DNA from: Agrocybe praecox
Taxonomy: Eukaryota; Basidiomycota; Agaricomycetes; Agaricales; Agrocybaceae
DNA length: 15,201 nt
Reading direction: 5' to 3'
Assembly (NCBI GenBank): GCA_964017145.1
Contig: CAXHKQ010000346.1
Location: forward strand, 1 to 15,201
A program made the translations under genes and the position numbers. Below are positions 8,501-15,201 of the stretch, one piece after another. Position 1 is the stretch's first letter. Every line of letters starts with the position of its first letter. A model generated the notes under the pieces. That model was not told the DNA's origin. It saw only the letters and a list, made by a program, of their open reading frames with translations, and ran no database searches.

Positions 8501-10037
8501 CCAGATGATAAATATGGTCTGTGTTGGTGTCGTGTCCATTGGCTAGACGAGTAATTATCTTCACTGGAATGGCATCAATGTTTTGAGCACAGAGGTGGCT
8601 TCGGACTTTGTCATTTATATAGGATGTAGTGGCACCTGTATCAAGGATTGCTGAGAATGTTTTACCCGCTATCTCTACACTTTTCCTGGGTCTCTTATCC
8701 AAACTAGTCTCTACTGAGTTCAATTGATATGCCATGGCCGAACTTGTGGAGTGACTGTTCGCTCCTGATGTGGTTTTGCTGCAATTTTGGGACGAATGAC
8801 CTGACTCTCTACAGACTGCACAAATTTCTAAAGGCTTTTCCTCGTCCTTGCATCCACACTCTTGTGTGCTCCTCCCCCTCTTCTTGCAGTGAATACAATA
8901 GGGTCGACGTGGGGCTCTACAAAACCGAGTGGTGTGAACAGGCTTCTCACAATTGTAGCAGACAAATTTTGGTTTAGAAGAATTTCCTTTGTTTTCAGTA
9001 GCGGCTGAATTATTCAAGGTTGGAGTACCAGGGTTGTCACGGAAAGGGTTGCCTGTCTTCTTGGATCCTTTCTCAGAATTCTCTACATTTTGTGAGGGAT
9101 TACAGACGGGTTCAGATTGCACTGAAAAATTCTTCTGAATATTGTTCCTCCCACTAGAGCTACTCTGTTGTGTTTGCGGTTTGAAAACTCCTTTTTGACT
9201 TCCTAAATCCTTTGCCTGCTTCTGAACTTTCTCCTCATAATCTTCACCTAGCCTAATGAGTTCCTGAAGGGTTGTAAACTCTGATCTTTTAATATTGAGT
9301 TGGTAGTCAGCTGAAAGGTTCTTGTAAATCCGCGCAAGTTGTTCATCAGTCTTCATACTGGGGACATATCTCATCCGTGTTTTCATTTTCAGGATGAAAT
9401 CCTTAATCAGCTGCCCCTTTTCTTGAACATAAGTTCTCACCTCATCAATCATTTCATCCCTCATCTTTGCTGGCAGAAAGTACAGCTTGAAGCTCTCTTC
9501 GCACGAATCCCAATCATGCCACTCATCTTTGTTGCACTGATACCAACTCTCTGCGTCATCTTTTAGTAGAGATGGGAGCAACAACAATAATTTATCATTG
9601 GACATCTGATACGTAGTGGCGCGACTTTTAATGCGGTCTAAAAATTTCAACGCTTCATGAGGACCGGTCTGACCATTGAAAGTGATTCCCCATTTCCTAC
9701 CCTTGTCCATCAAAGAGACCATTTCAGACGTTGCTGAAGGACGTAGTGGTGTCCGCTGTGACCGATTCTGAGTCCCACTTATATTTAAATCATTAAAACC
9801 GTTGTTCAGATTGTCATCCTCTAGGTCTTGATAAACTGTATCGTGTTCTGAGTTGGCCCTGCTGCGTGGTGGAATGTTTTGGGACGTCTGAGGGACATTT
9901 TGAGGTGGATTCAGGGTGGAGGTTTGAACTTTTTTATTTCCTTCCAACTCCTTGCAAAATTCCTTAGCGTAATCTACCCAATCTTCTTTTTCAGTAGCAG
10001 GAACATTGTTTAAATGCTGTTCGAGAAGTGTCCTATT
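5550..10037 (-). CDS. Ty3/gypsy Gag-Pol polyprotein, N-terminally truncated
   Basis: A single frame with no stop from 10037 to 5550, about 1495 codons. There is no upstream ATG: the start is missing because a copia LTR abuts at 10040. Residue numbers below count from the TTG at 9947, giving 1465 aa. Gag capsid-like region is about 80-245. Three knuckles follow: C330/C333/H338/C343, the atypical C351/C354/C364/C366, and C376/C379/H384/C389. Protease has D436-T437-G438, and LGVDALEKLG ends near 516. RT spans about 620-800 with D712 and YLDD (D777, D778). RNase H starts at D924 with E963/E965, but the usual T-D-H is T-Y-H (Tyr990). Integrase has H1118/H1125, and C1158 with Ser1155 where the second Cys is expected; the catalytic triad is D1187, D1247, E1282 (X34 between the last two), and a GPF module sits at 1424-1426. 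There is no chromodomain. It would make particles, reverse transcribe and integrate, but the two substitutions and the lost start argue that this copy is inactive. Confidence 0.95.
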   Translation of the reverse strand, partial: NRTLLEQHLNNVPATEKEDWVDYAKEFCKELEGNKKVQTSTLNPPQNVPQTSQNIPPRSRANSEHDTVYQDLEDDNLNNGFNDLNISGTQNRSQRTPLRPSATSEMVSLMDKGRKWGITFNGQTGPHEALKFLDRIKSRATTYQMSNDKLLLLLPSLLKDDAESWYQCNKDEWHDWDSCEESFKLYFLPAKMRDEMIDEVRTYVQEKGQLIKDFILKMKTRMRYVPSMKTDEQLARIYKNLSADYQLNIKRSEFTTLQELIRLGEDYEEKVQKQAKDLGSQKGVFKPQTQQSSSSGRNNIQKNFSVQSEPVCNPSQNVENSEKGSKKTGNPFRDNPGTPTLNNSAATENKGNSSKPKFVCYNCEKPVHTTRFCRAPRRPYCIHCKKRGRSTQECGCKDEEKPLEICAVCRESGHSSQNCSKTTSGANSHSTSSAMAYQLNSVETSLDKRPRKSVEIAGKTFSAILDTGATTSYINDKVRSHLCAQNIDAIPVKIITRLANGHDTNTDHIYHLDVDEGGKTIFQNLLVLAGMKEEVILGVDALEKLGYVLTRVEAPELPTCLLEKERQNKLALADLSDCEVVGNEIIKPMKRDESLKDLFSRVECCGTLESTLTDEQTKILGNTLEEQFKKFENISECTNLTEHKIKMKTDTPIRLRYFPKNPKMREVIYAQVDDLLQRKLIEPSSSSYCSPIVLVKKKDATWRMCIDYRKINENSERDAYPIPHIPNTLSRLQKAKWVTALDLKNGYWQIPINPESRQYTAFVVPGRGLFQWRVMPFGLHSAPATFQRFLDLLITQNFEDFAVAYLDDIIIFSESFDDHMQHLRIVLSKLAEANLQINKEKSVFCQRTLKYLGHIVGSGGIQTDPEKVKAIKELPPPTDVSGVRRIIGMAGWYSAFIPNFTEVIAPLNELLTKNAKFHWGEKQEEALEEIKNRMQSAPILSCPDYSKPFYLQTDASNVGLGSVLFQREGDEERVIAFRSRALSPHEKNYTTTEKECLAVIWAIQRNSEYLEGIPFTVITYHIALKWIFKLPNPTGRLGRWSMELRNHDFTVEYRKGKQNVVPDALSRHPIPFEEEFEELCIASSTNEVECKWLKRQKALVEANPEKYPEYSLENGQLLKNCGSGELDESNWKLCVATPFRQRVLEENHSSVTAGHMGIRKTRIKIQRKYYWPGMQKDVIRFVNLSDVCLAHKIPQVKPAGFMYTTQAQDPWDIVTLDFIGPLPRSTQGNQHILVIQDKFSKWVECVPLRRATAATLTKAVRERVLCRFGWPRVVISDNGSQFIGHMFKKFLKVNGIWHQLTPPYSPQCNSTERVNRVVKTMVRMSIKDNQKKWDEFLPEIQFAVNSAVQDSTGYSPAEINFGRQMRCGRNLFDEALPLHQNAMTPTPEVMDRIKDICTIAKRQLDMASQRQAKYYNMRRRQWTPSIGEQVYKKNHYLSNAENSFNAKLAPVYSGPFIVVNYISPTVVELMEPTNPKKIHRTHLKDLKEMSLPVPT

Positions 10038-10039
10038 CT

Positions 10040-10129
10040 TGTTGACAATCGTTTATTTAAGAATAAATAAAATACAATAAAATTTGATAAACATAAAACT
10101 CAATGATAGGAAGTACAGTAATTCTAACA
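10040..10129 (-). repeat. Copia 3' LTR, about 90 bp
   Basis: On the minus strand the purine-rich CAAAGTGGGAA (10140-10130) precedes TGTTAGAATTAC at 10129, and the segment ends GATTGTCAACA at 10040. It begins TGTT and ends AACA, a 4-bp terminal inverted repeat as in LTRs. The last two codons of pol (TGT TAG) overlap the LTR start. Immediately beyond, gypsy gag coding sense resumes, which fixes the boundary. At 90 bp it is short for an LTR. No second copy is in the window, so target-site duplication cannot be checked. Confidence 0.7.
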
Positions 10130-12198
10130 TTCCCACTTTGTACTTCCAATATTTAGAAGATCCAGTAACTTATAGTATTGTTCTTTTGGGAGTCCTTTAG
10201 TGAAAATATCAGCCCTTTGCTCTTTAGTGTTGATATATTGTACCTCGAACAATCCTTTTTCAAAACAGTCACGAATAAAATGAATTCTAACATCAATGTG
10301 CTTCGTCCGACTGTGGAACTCCGGGTTTTTGATTAGTTTGATGGCACTCTGGTTATCCAAATATAGAAGTGGTTTCCTAGACTCCAACTCAGGTGTAAGT
10401 TCCTTGAACAATCTATCTGTCCAAATTAAACTACGTACTCCTTCACTTGCAGCCATAAACTCGGCCTCAGTTGTCGAAATAGCTACAGAAAGTTGTTTTT
10501 TGGAAAACCAAGATAGAGTTGAATCTCCTATCTGAATCACAACTCCAGATCTACTTTTTCTAGTGTTAACATCTCCAGCAAAATCTGAATCACAAAATCC
10601 GTTAATTCTAAATTCATTATCAGAGCTATAATATAATCCGTAGTCTTTGGTCCCTTGAATATATCTGAAAACTCTTTTCAAGGGCCGACCAATATTCACT
10701 TGTTGGCTTCTCATTGAACTGACTTAAAAAATTTACTATGAAAGCAATGTCTGGACGAGTTCCTACTGCAAGATACATTAAACTTCCCACTGCTTCTCGA
10801 TATGGAAAAATTCGAACTGCCAAATTTTATCCTCCGACAATGCAAAATTTTGTTTGGTGTCTGCAGGTGTTAAACATGGATTGCAATTTTCCATTCCAAA
10901 CTTTGATAGCATTTTATTTGCATATGTTGATTGGTGAATAAATATGGAGCCATCCTTACATTTTCTTATTTGAAGTCCTAAGAACAAGTCAAAGTCACCA
11001 ACCTTAATTTCAAAACAATCATTCAAATAGTTTAGTAGATCCGTTAATTCTTTTTCATCATGTGATGCGACTAAACCATCATCTACATATATTGCCAGAT
11101 AAAGCATAGAATTCTCAGTCTCTTTATAAAATATACAACTATCAAAATCCGATACCTTCAGTCCATATTTTATAAGGAATCGGGTGAGCTTAAGATTCCA
11201 GCAACGTGGAGACTGTTTTAATCCATACAAACTTTTTTTTAACTTACAAACTCGCTCAGTTCCATCTTGATAACCTTCTGGCTGTTTCATATAAATTTCT
11301 TCGCAGAGATCACCATTCAGGAATGCAGTTTTTACATCAAACTGAGCTAGTTTCATCCCCCTCGGCTGCAGATAGAGCTAATAAAATACGAATCGAGCAA
11401 CTGGGCTAAATGTTTCTTCGTAATCTATTCCAAAAGATTGTGTGAACCCTCTCACAACAAGTCTTGCTTTATACCTATCTATTTCTCCAGTTGACTTGTG
11501 CTTAGTAGTAAAAACCCATTTATTATCAATAAGATTCTTACCTTTAGGAAAAGGTACTAAGTCCCAAGTTTCATTTTTTACTAATGATTCCATCTCCTCA
11601 TCCATAGCGCTTTTCCAACATGGTAGTACCATAGCTTCCTTTGCATTTAATGGAATAGTTGTGTAGCAATGATAATCATTCATCCAAACTGGGTGGTCTA
11701 GTTGTTCGTTTAGCTCTTACTGAGTGAACTATCCTCATCATCAAACAACACCATTGCACTTCCCTCGTCGTCAATTAGTTTTTCGTTGACATGACTCACG
11801 ACTACCTCTTGATTATCTTCACTCAATTTTTCAATAACATCATAATTTTCATCATTTTCCACAAAATTAGTTTTCTCAAAGCTTTCCTCGGAATATTCGT
11901 TCTCTGCAATTTCAGTTACCTCTATATCTTCTAAAATGTTCTTCTCTTCCAAAATAGATTCTTTGTCATCTGTAACAATTTCTGCTGAACTAGAACAAGT
12001 ATCTTTCGTTGCTAACATCGATCTCTACATTTGTTTCACTAAATTCTACAAGACCTGTTTCTGTATCTCCAAGATTTCCGTTCTTTTTAAAATAGACCAC
12101 AACTTCTTCTGATGACGTTGGCTCCCGTTTGACATAATAGAGTAGATTCATTTTGAAACACAACATTTCTTGACATTTCGACAGTCTGAGTATCTTCA
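10124..12198 (-). pseudogene. Copia Pol remnant: integrase tail, RT, RNase H, frameshifted
   Basis: Collinear copia pol in several frames. At 12180-12087 is the integrase C-terminal strand (VEMSRNVVFQNE, like the SRDVxFxE motif), ending at a TAA. At 12120-11710 an acidic linker rich in Glu/Asp switches frame twice. At 11683-11378 is the RT start ([20 protein letters not shown]) ending in a stop. At 11356-10778 is the RT core with QFDVKTAFLNG and YVDD (catalytic Asp pair around 11083-11078). At 10823-10626 is YREAVGSLMYLAVGTRPDIA. At 10714-10124 is RNase H (D-S-D-F-A-G-D, T-T-E-A-E-F, D-N-Q-S-A-I-K-L) with the native stop. Frame changes fall near 12090, 12010, 11700, 11390-11350, 10815 and 10690, so no full protein can be made. 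It is transcribed, if at all, from an LTR outside the window. Confidence 0.9.
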
Positions 12199-12438
12199 AG
12201 GTGCTGTGGGTGCGGTGCTAGTGAGGGCGAACGGTAAGCTGATTAAACCTGGATAATCTGAACTGCCCAGACCTTGCTACACGCATCAAATCGTCGACAT
12301 TCTACCTCCACGTGCGGTCTTTAGACCCGGTAGCCCTGGGTAGCATTTTCTACACCCGTAGGAAGTGCTAGCTAACAGAATGAGGCGTAAACCATCTCAT
12401 CGGTGACGGTCTCCAGGAACGACGGCTATGGGAAATAG
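12199..12438 (+). other. RTE 5' untranslated leader
   Basis: About 240 bases, distinctly less AT-rich than the copia DNA to its left, with stops in all frames. It contains segments such as CCTGGATAATCTGAACTGCCC and TAGACCCGGTAGCCCTGGGT that feel familiar from arthropod RTE leaders, although I cannot confirm this without a search. An in-frame TAG at 12436 directly precedes the first ATG. An internal promoter is expected for a LINE but I cannot point to one. Confidence 0.6.
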
Positions 12439-15201
12439 ATGGGCGTAGGACTCACCATCCTACCCCAACATCAAAACCAAATGAAGAAAGCTAAAGGAAA
12501 CTCTTATTGCCATGAGAGTAAGTCCTCGGATCATGGCCCCCAACATCGGAATTCGACTCGGAAACGAAAAGGACTAGATCAGGATTTTAACATCGGAACC
12601 TGGAACGTCAGAACACTGTTGAAAGCTGGCAAATTCGAGGAGCTGAAGACCGTCCTCTCAAGCTACAAGATGGAGATAACAGCACTCCAAGAGCTAAGAT
12701 GGAAAGGAAAAGACATCGTGAGGGATAAGAAACATCAGATTGACCTCTACTACAGCTGCAACGATAAGACAGGTGCTTTGGGATGTGGTTTTGCTATACG
12801 CGGACAAATGCGAGACAACGTTGTTGGGTGGAACCCCATTAACAATCGTCTGTGCACCATCCGAATCAAAGGAAAGTTCAACAACTATAGTCTTATCTGT
12901 GTGCATGCCCCTACGGAAGTTGAAAAAGACCCCAACGCAAAAGACGCTTTCTACGAAGAACTCGATAGGGTATATGACAGCTGCCCTGATTACGACACGA
13001 AGATAGTACTAGGAGACCTCAATGCGCAAATCGGCTGTGAAAAAGTTTTTGAAGGCACAGTAGGCAGACATGGCCTAAAAGCAACTGACAAGAGGAAGAC
13101 AAGGAGATTTGTCAAAGCCGAAAAGAACAAAACAACCGACAATGGCATCCGCTTTATCAGCTTTGCGGCTTCCAAGAACATGGTCATAAGCAGTACATTT
13201 TTCCGAAGAAAAGAAATTTATAAGGCCACCTGGATTGCTCCTGATGGTGTCACCATGACACAAATCGACCATATCGCCATCGACAAGCGGCATGCTTCAA
13301 GTATCATGGGTGTACGATCAATGCGAGGTGCTGAGATTGGGTCAGACCACTTCCTGGTCAGAGCAAAATTTCGCGCTAGAATTTCAACGAAGAGCAGAAA
13401 TACATCAAGTACAACCAGCAAACATCACATAAATGCTCTCAAGCAGCCAGCGATTGCTCAGGAGTACTCAATCAAACTCGACGAAAAACTCCGGCAGATT
13501 GAGACCACATCCCTGTCAGCGGAAGATCACTGGAACCAAGTCTCTGTAGCCATCAACACCACAGCTACACAAGTTCTGGGAAAAGCCCCTCCCCGAAATA
13601 GGAAGCCTTGGTTCGACATGGAATGTGAAGAAGCACTAACTACAAAGAACACGTCACGTGCATTATGGCTCCAGGCAAGTACAAGATCACAAACAAGGCT
13701 AACCTATAAATTATTTTCAGAAGAAAGAAAACGTGTGTACCGTCTATTCCGTAGTAAGAGAAAACAGTACGAAGAACAGCAAGTCAAAGAAATCCAGGGA
13801 TATCGAAATACCAAGGATATGCGTAAATTCTATGACAGGATCAATACGCAAAGAAACCGCCCCAAGCCAGTAACATTCCCCTGTAAAGATAAGGACAACA
13901 ATCTTCTATTAAGTGCTGATGTTGCTATGAAGCGATGGGCTGAGTATTTTCGAGACACACTTAATAGTGAGGCAGCCGAAACATCCATGTCTGCCCTCCT
14001 GCAACCACCAATCTACGACGACCATATCATCGAAGCACCGACCATCAGTGAAGTCCAAACAGCTATTCAGCGCTTGAAGAACAACAAGAGTGCTGGGCTG
14101 GACAATATCCCCGCTGAACTTTTCAAGTGTGGTGGACAAGGTATTGCTGATCACATCCATCAGATCATAAGAAAAATTTGGACCGATGAAACATGGATAG
14201 AGCAGTGGAACTGTAGCTGGATCAATCCAATCCACAAGAAAGGTGACAAGACTCTATGTTCTAACTACAGAGGAATCAGTATCCTTAATGTGTCATACAA
14301 AATCTTCTCTTCCATCCTGTGTGAAAAGCTGAAGCCCTACCTACATAACATCATCGGGAGCTACCAATGTGGCTTCAGACCGGGTAAATCAACAACGGAC
14401 CAGATTTTCACGCTCAGAAGACTTCTCGAAAAGACCTTGGAATATCAGATCGATACTCACCACCTATTTATCGATTTCAAGCAAGCATATGATAGCATCA
14501 AAAGGGAAGCTCTATTTACAACCATGAGATCCTTCGGAATACCTAGCAAGCTCAATAGACTTTGTTGGCTGACGCTAGCAAACACTGTCAGTGTCGTGAA
14601 AATCGGCAGCGAAACATCTGAGCAATTCACCACCAGGCAAGGTTTCCGACAAGGTGATGCTTTATCCTGTGACTTCTTCAATCTGTGCCTTGAACGTATC
14701 ATCCGTGACACGGAGGATCCCCATCAGAAAAGAGGATGCATCTACAACAAGACTTTTCAATTGCTGGGTTACGCTGACGACATAGACATCATTGGTCGAA
14801 GGCTTGAGGATGTAAAGAAGGATTACATCAAGATCGAAAAGGCAGCTGAGGTCATGGGTCTAAAGGTTAATGCATCCAAAACCAAATATATGCTAGCTTC
14901 AAGAAAGAACGTAGCGAGCCATAATGTCAACTTTGGCCAGCACAATTTCGAGGCAGTGAAGAACTTTATATATCTTGGCAGCTCAATAAACTCCACTAAC
15001 AACACCTCAGAGGAGATCATCCGAAGAATAATTCTTGGTAGTCGATGTCTGTACAGTCTCTACAACTTACTTCGTTCCAAACATCTAACACGAAGAACAA
15101 AGATCCAGATCTACCACACACTTATACTCCCAGTAGTTATGTATGGATCAGAATCATGGGAGCTGACGTCAACAGACTGTGAGCGACTGCTTGTCTTTGA
15201 G
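12439..15201 (+). CDS. RTE-clade APE endonuclease/reverse transcriptase (3' partial)
   Basis: I translated every codon from 12439 to 15201: no stop, 921 codons, frame open at the window edge. Start is ATG 12439, just after TAG 12436; an alternative in-frame ATG is at 12481. The APE-type endonuclease spans about 52-306: GTWNVRTL with Asn56, LQELRW with Glu85, GDLNAQIG with Asp193 and Asn195, QIDH, and SDHFLVRAKF with Asp303 and His304. All expected catalytic residues are present. A basic coiled linker (about 320-500) follows. RT spans about 530-830 with HKKGD, NYRGISILN, FIDFKQAYDS (Asp679), RQGDALS and YADD (Asp780, Asp781). The YGSESW motif near the edge is typical of the segment after RT, so perhaps 50-100 codons are missing. 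The motif set (craniofacial-development-protein-2-like endonuclease, RQGDAL) points to RTE rather than Jockey, I or CR1. Nothing in the visible part is broken, so it may be a young copy. Confidence 0.93.
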   Translation, partial: MGVGLTILPQHQNQMKKAKGNSYCHESKSSDHGPQHRNSTRKRKGLDQDFNIGTWNVRTLLKAGKFEELKTVLSSYKMEITALQELRWKGKDIVRDKKHQIDLYYSCNDKTGALGCGFAIRGQMRDNVVGWNPINNRLCTIRIKGKFNNYSLICVHAPTEVEKDPNAKDAFYEELDRVYDSCPDYDTKIVLGDLNAQIGCEKVFEGTVGRHGLKATDKRKTRRFVKAEKNKTTDNGIRFISFAASKNMVISSTFFRRKEIYKATWIAPDGVTMTQIDHIAIDKRHASSIMGVRSMRGAEIGSDHFLVRAKFRARISTKSRNTSSTTSKHHINALKQPAIAQEYSIKLDEKLRQIETTSLSAEDHWNQVSVAINTTATQVLGKAPPRNRKPWFDMECEEALTTKNTSRALWLQASTRSQTRLTYKLFSEERKRVYRLFRSKRKQYEEQQVKEIQGYRNTKDMRKFYDRINTQRNRPKPVTFPCKDKDNNLLLSADVAMKRWAEYFRDTLNSEAAETSMSALLQPPIYDDHIIEAPTISEVQTAIQRLKNNKSAGLDNIPAELFKCGGQGIADHIHQIIRKIWTDETWIEQWNCSWINPIHKKGDKTLCSNYRGISILNVSYKIFSSILCEKLKPYLHNIIGSYQCGFRPGKSTTDQIFTLRRLLEKTLEYQIDTHHLFIDFKQAYDSIKREALFTTMRSFGIPSKLNRLCWLTLANTVSVVKIGSETSEQFTTRQGFRQGDALSCDFFNLCLERIIRDTEDPHQKRGCIYNKTFQLLGYADDIDIIGRRLEDVKKDYIKIEKAAEVMGLKVNASKTKYMLASRKNVASHNVNFGQHNFEAVKNFIYLGSSINSTNNTSEEIIRRIILGSRCLYSLYNLLRSKHLTRRTKIQIYHTLILPVVMYGSESWELTSTDCERLLVFE

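Larger units (their letters stand above)
740..10039 (-). mobile_element. Candidate large Ty3/gypsy retroelement with accessory ORFs
   Basis: Read on the minus strand: truncated gag-pol (10037-5550), orphan ORF (duplicated, 4467-2136), zinc-knuckle/protease-like ORF (1628-957), polypurine tract (753-741) and LTR start (740). All are on one strand, and the downstream protease-like ORF resembles part of the upstream gag-pol. The 5' end of the element is cut off at 10040 by a copia LTR, and its 5' LTR is not in the window. The gag-pol part is certain. That everything down to 740 belongs to the same element is inference; the alternative is a gypsy element lying next to a second, unrelated one. Confidence 0.45.
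10040..12198 (-). mobile_element. Ty1/copia element, 3' half, nested in gypsy gag
   Basis: The minus-strand order integrase tail, RT, RNase H, PPT, LTR is that of copia. The left limit is where the LTR meets gypsy gag coding sequence (10040/10039). The right limit is where copia coding sequence stops and the GC-rich RTE leader begins, near 12198. Gag, protease and most of integrase, and the 5' LTR, are missing from the window. If the RTE inserted into copia they should lie beyond its 3' end. Confidence 0.8.
12199..15201 (+). mobile_element. RTE-clade non-LTR retrotransposon (5' end and most of ORF)
   Basis: A GC-richer leader begins abruptly at about 12199, where the copia coding sense ends, and leads into an APE/RT ORF running off the right edge. 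RTE elements use a single such protein to nick target DNA and prime reverse transcription there. The orientation is opposite to the copia and gypsy layers. The 3' UTR and tail, and any target-site duplication, are outside the window. The 5' boundary is judged from a change of composition and sense and may be off by about 10 bases. Confidence 0.85.

Noticed and set aside
12694..14711. Minus-strand ORFs across the RTE region
   Set aside because: They are shadows of the continuous plus-strand RTE frame, which carries all catalytic motifs.

Overview
The window is non-coding or repetitive animal nuclear DNA, most likely from an insect or other arthropod. The evidence is three eukaryotic retrotransposon classes side by side: a Ty3/gypsy polyprotein, a Ty1/copia polyprotein remnant and an RTE-clade non-LTR ORF. 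They sit in AT-rich spacer, with TATA-less Inr-type promoter motifs and no sign of operons or ribosome binding sites. I recognise no ordinary host housekeeping gene, tRNA, rRNA or CRISPR array. The exact species cannot be read from the sequence.

Layout, left to right. (1) 1-753, minus strand: a polypurine tract (753-741) followed by TGTGACGG, which looks like the start of a 3' LTR running off the left edge. (2) 957-1628, minus: a 223-codon ORF with an atypical zinc knuckle and a retropepsin-like fold whose catalytic Asp-Thr-Gly has become Asn-Thr-Asp. (3) 2136-4467, minus: an unrecognised acidic/aromatic protein gene (native length 362 aa) present twice in a 1243-bp direct tandem duplication. 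The copies differ at one base in what I compared, and the duplication fuses the upstream copy to translated 5' leader. (4) 4646-5549: spacer without a convincing gene. (5) 5550-10037, minus: a long uninterrupted Ty3/gypsy Gag-Pol (capsid-like region, three zinc knuckles, protease, RT, RNase H, integrase with GPY/F module), lacking its N-terminus and with two substituted key residues. (6) 10040-12198, minus: a copia element with its 3' LTR (about 90 bp) and a frameshifted IN-tail/RT/RNase H region, inserted into the gypsy gag. (7) 12199-15201, plus: the 5' UTR and a 921-codon open ORF of an RTE-clade LINE (APE endonuclease plus RT), which interrupts the copia element and runs off the right edge.

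Interpretation. Regions 1-5 may be one very large gypsy-type retroelement read on the minus strand: gag-pol, then an orphan ORF, then a second zinc-knuckle/protease-like ORF, then PPT and 3' LTR. Its 5' end would be displaced beyond the window by nested copia and RTE insertions. The accessory protease-like ORF is collinear with the zinc-knuckle/protease segment of the gag-pol on the same strand. That supports a common origin, but does not prove that they belong to one element. A puzzle is that the presumed oldest layer (gypsy and its accessory ORFs) is open-reading while the copia inserted into it is riddled with frameshifts.
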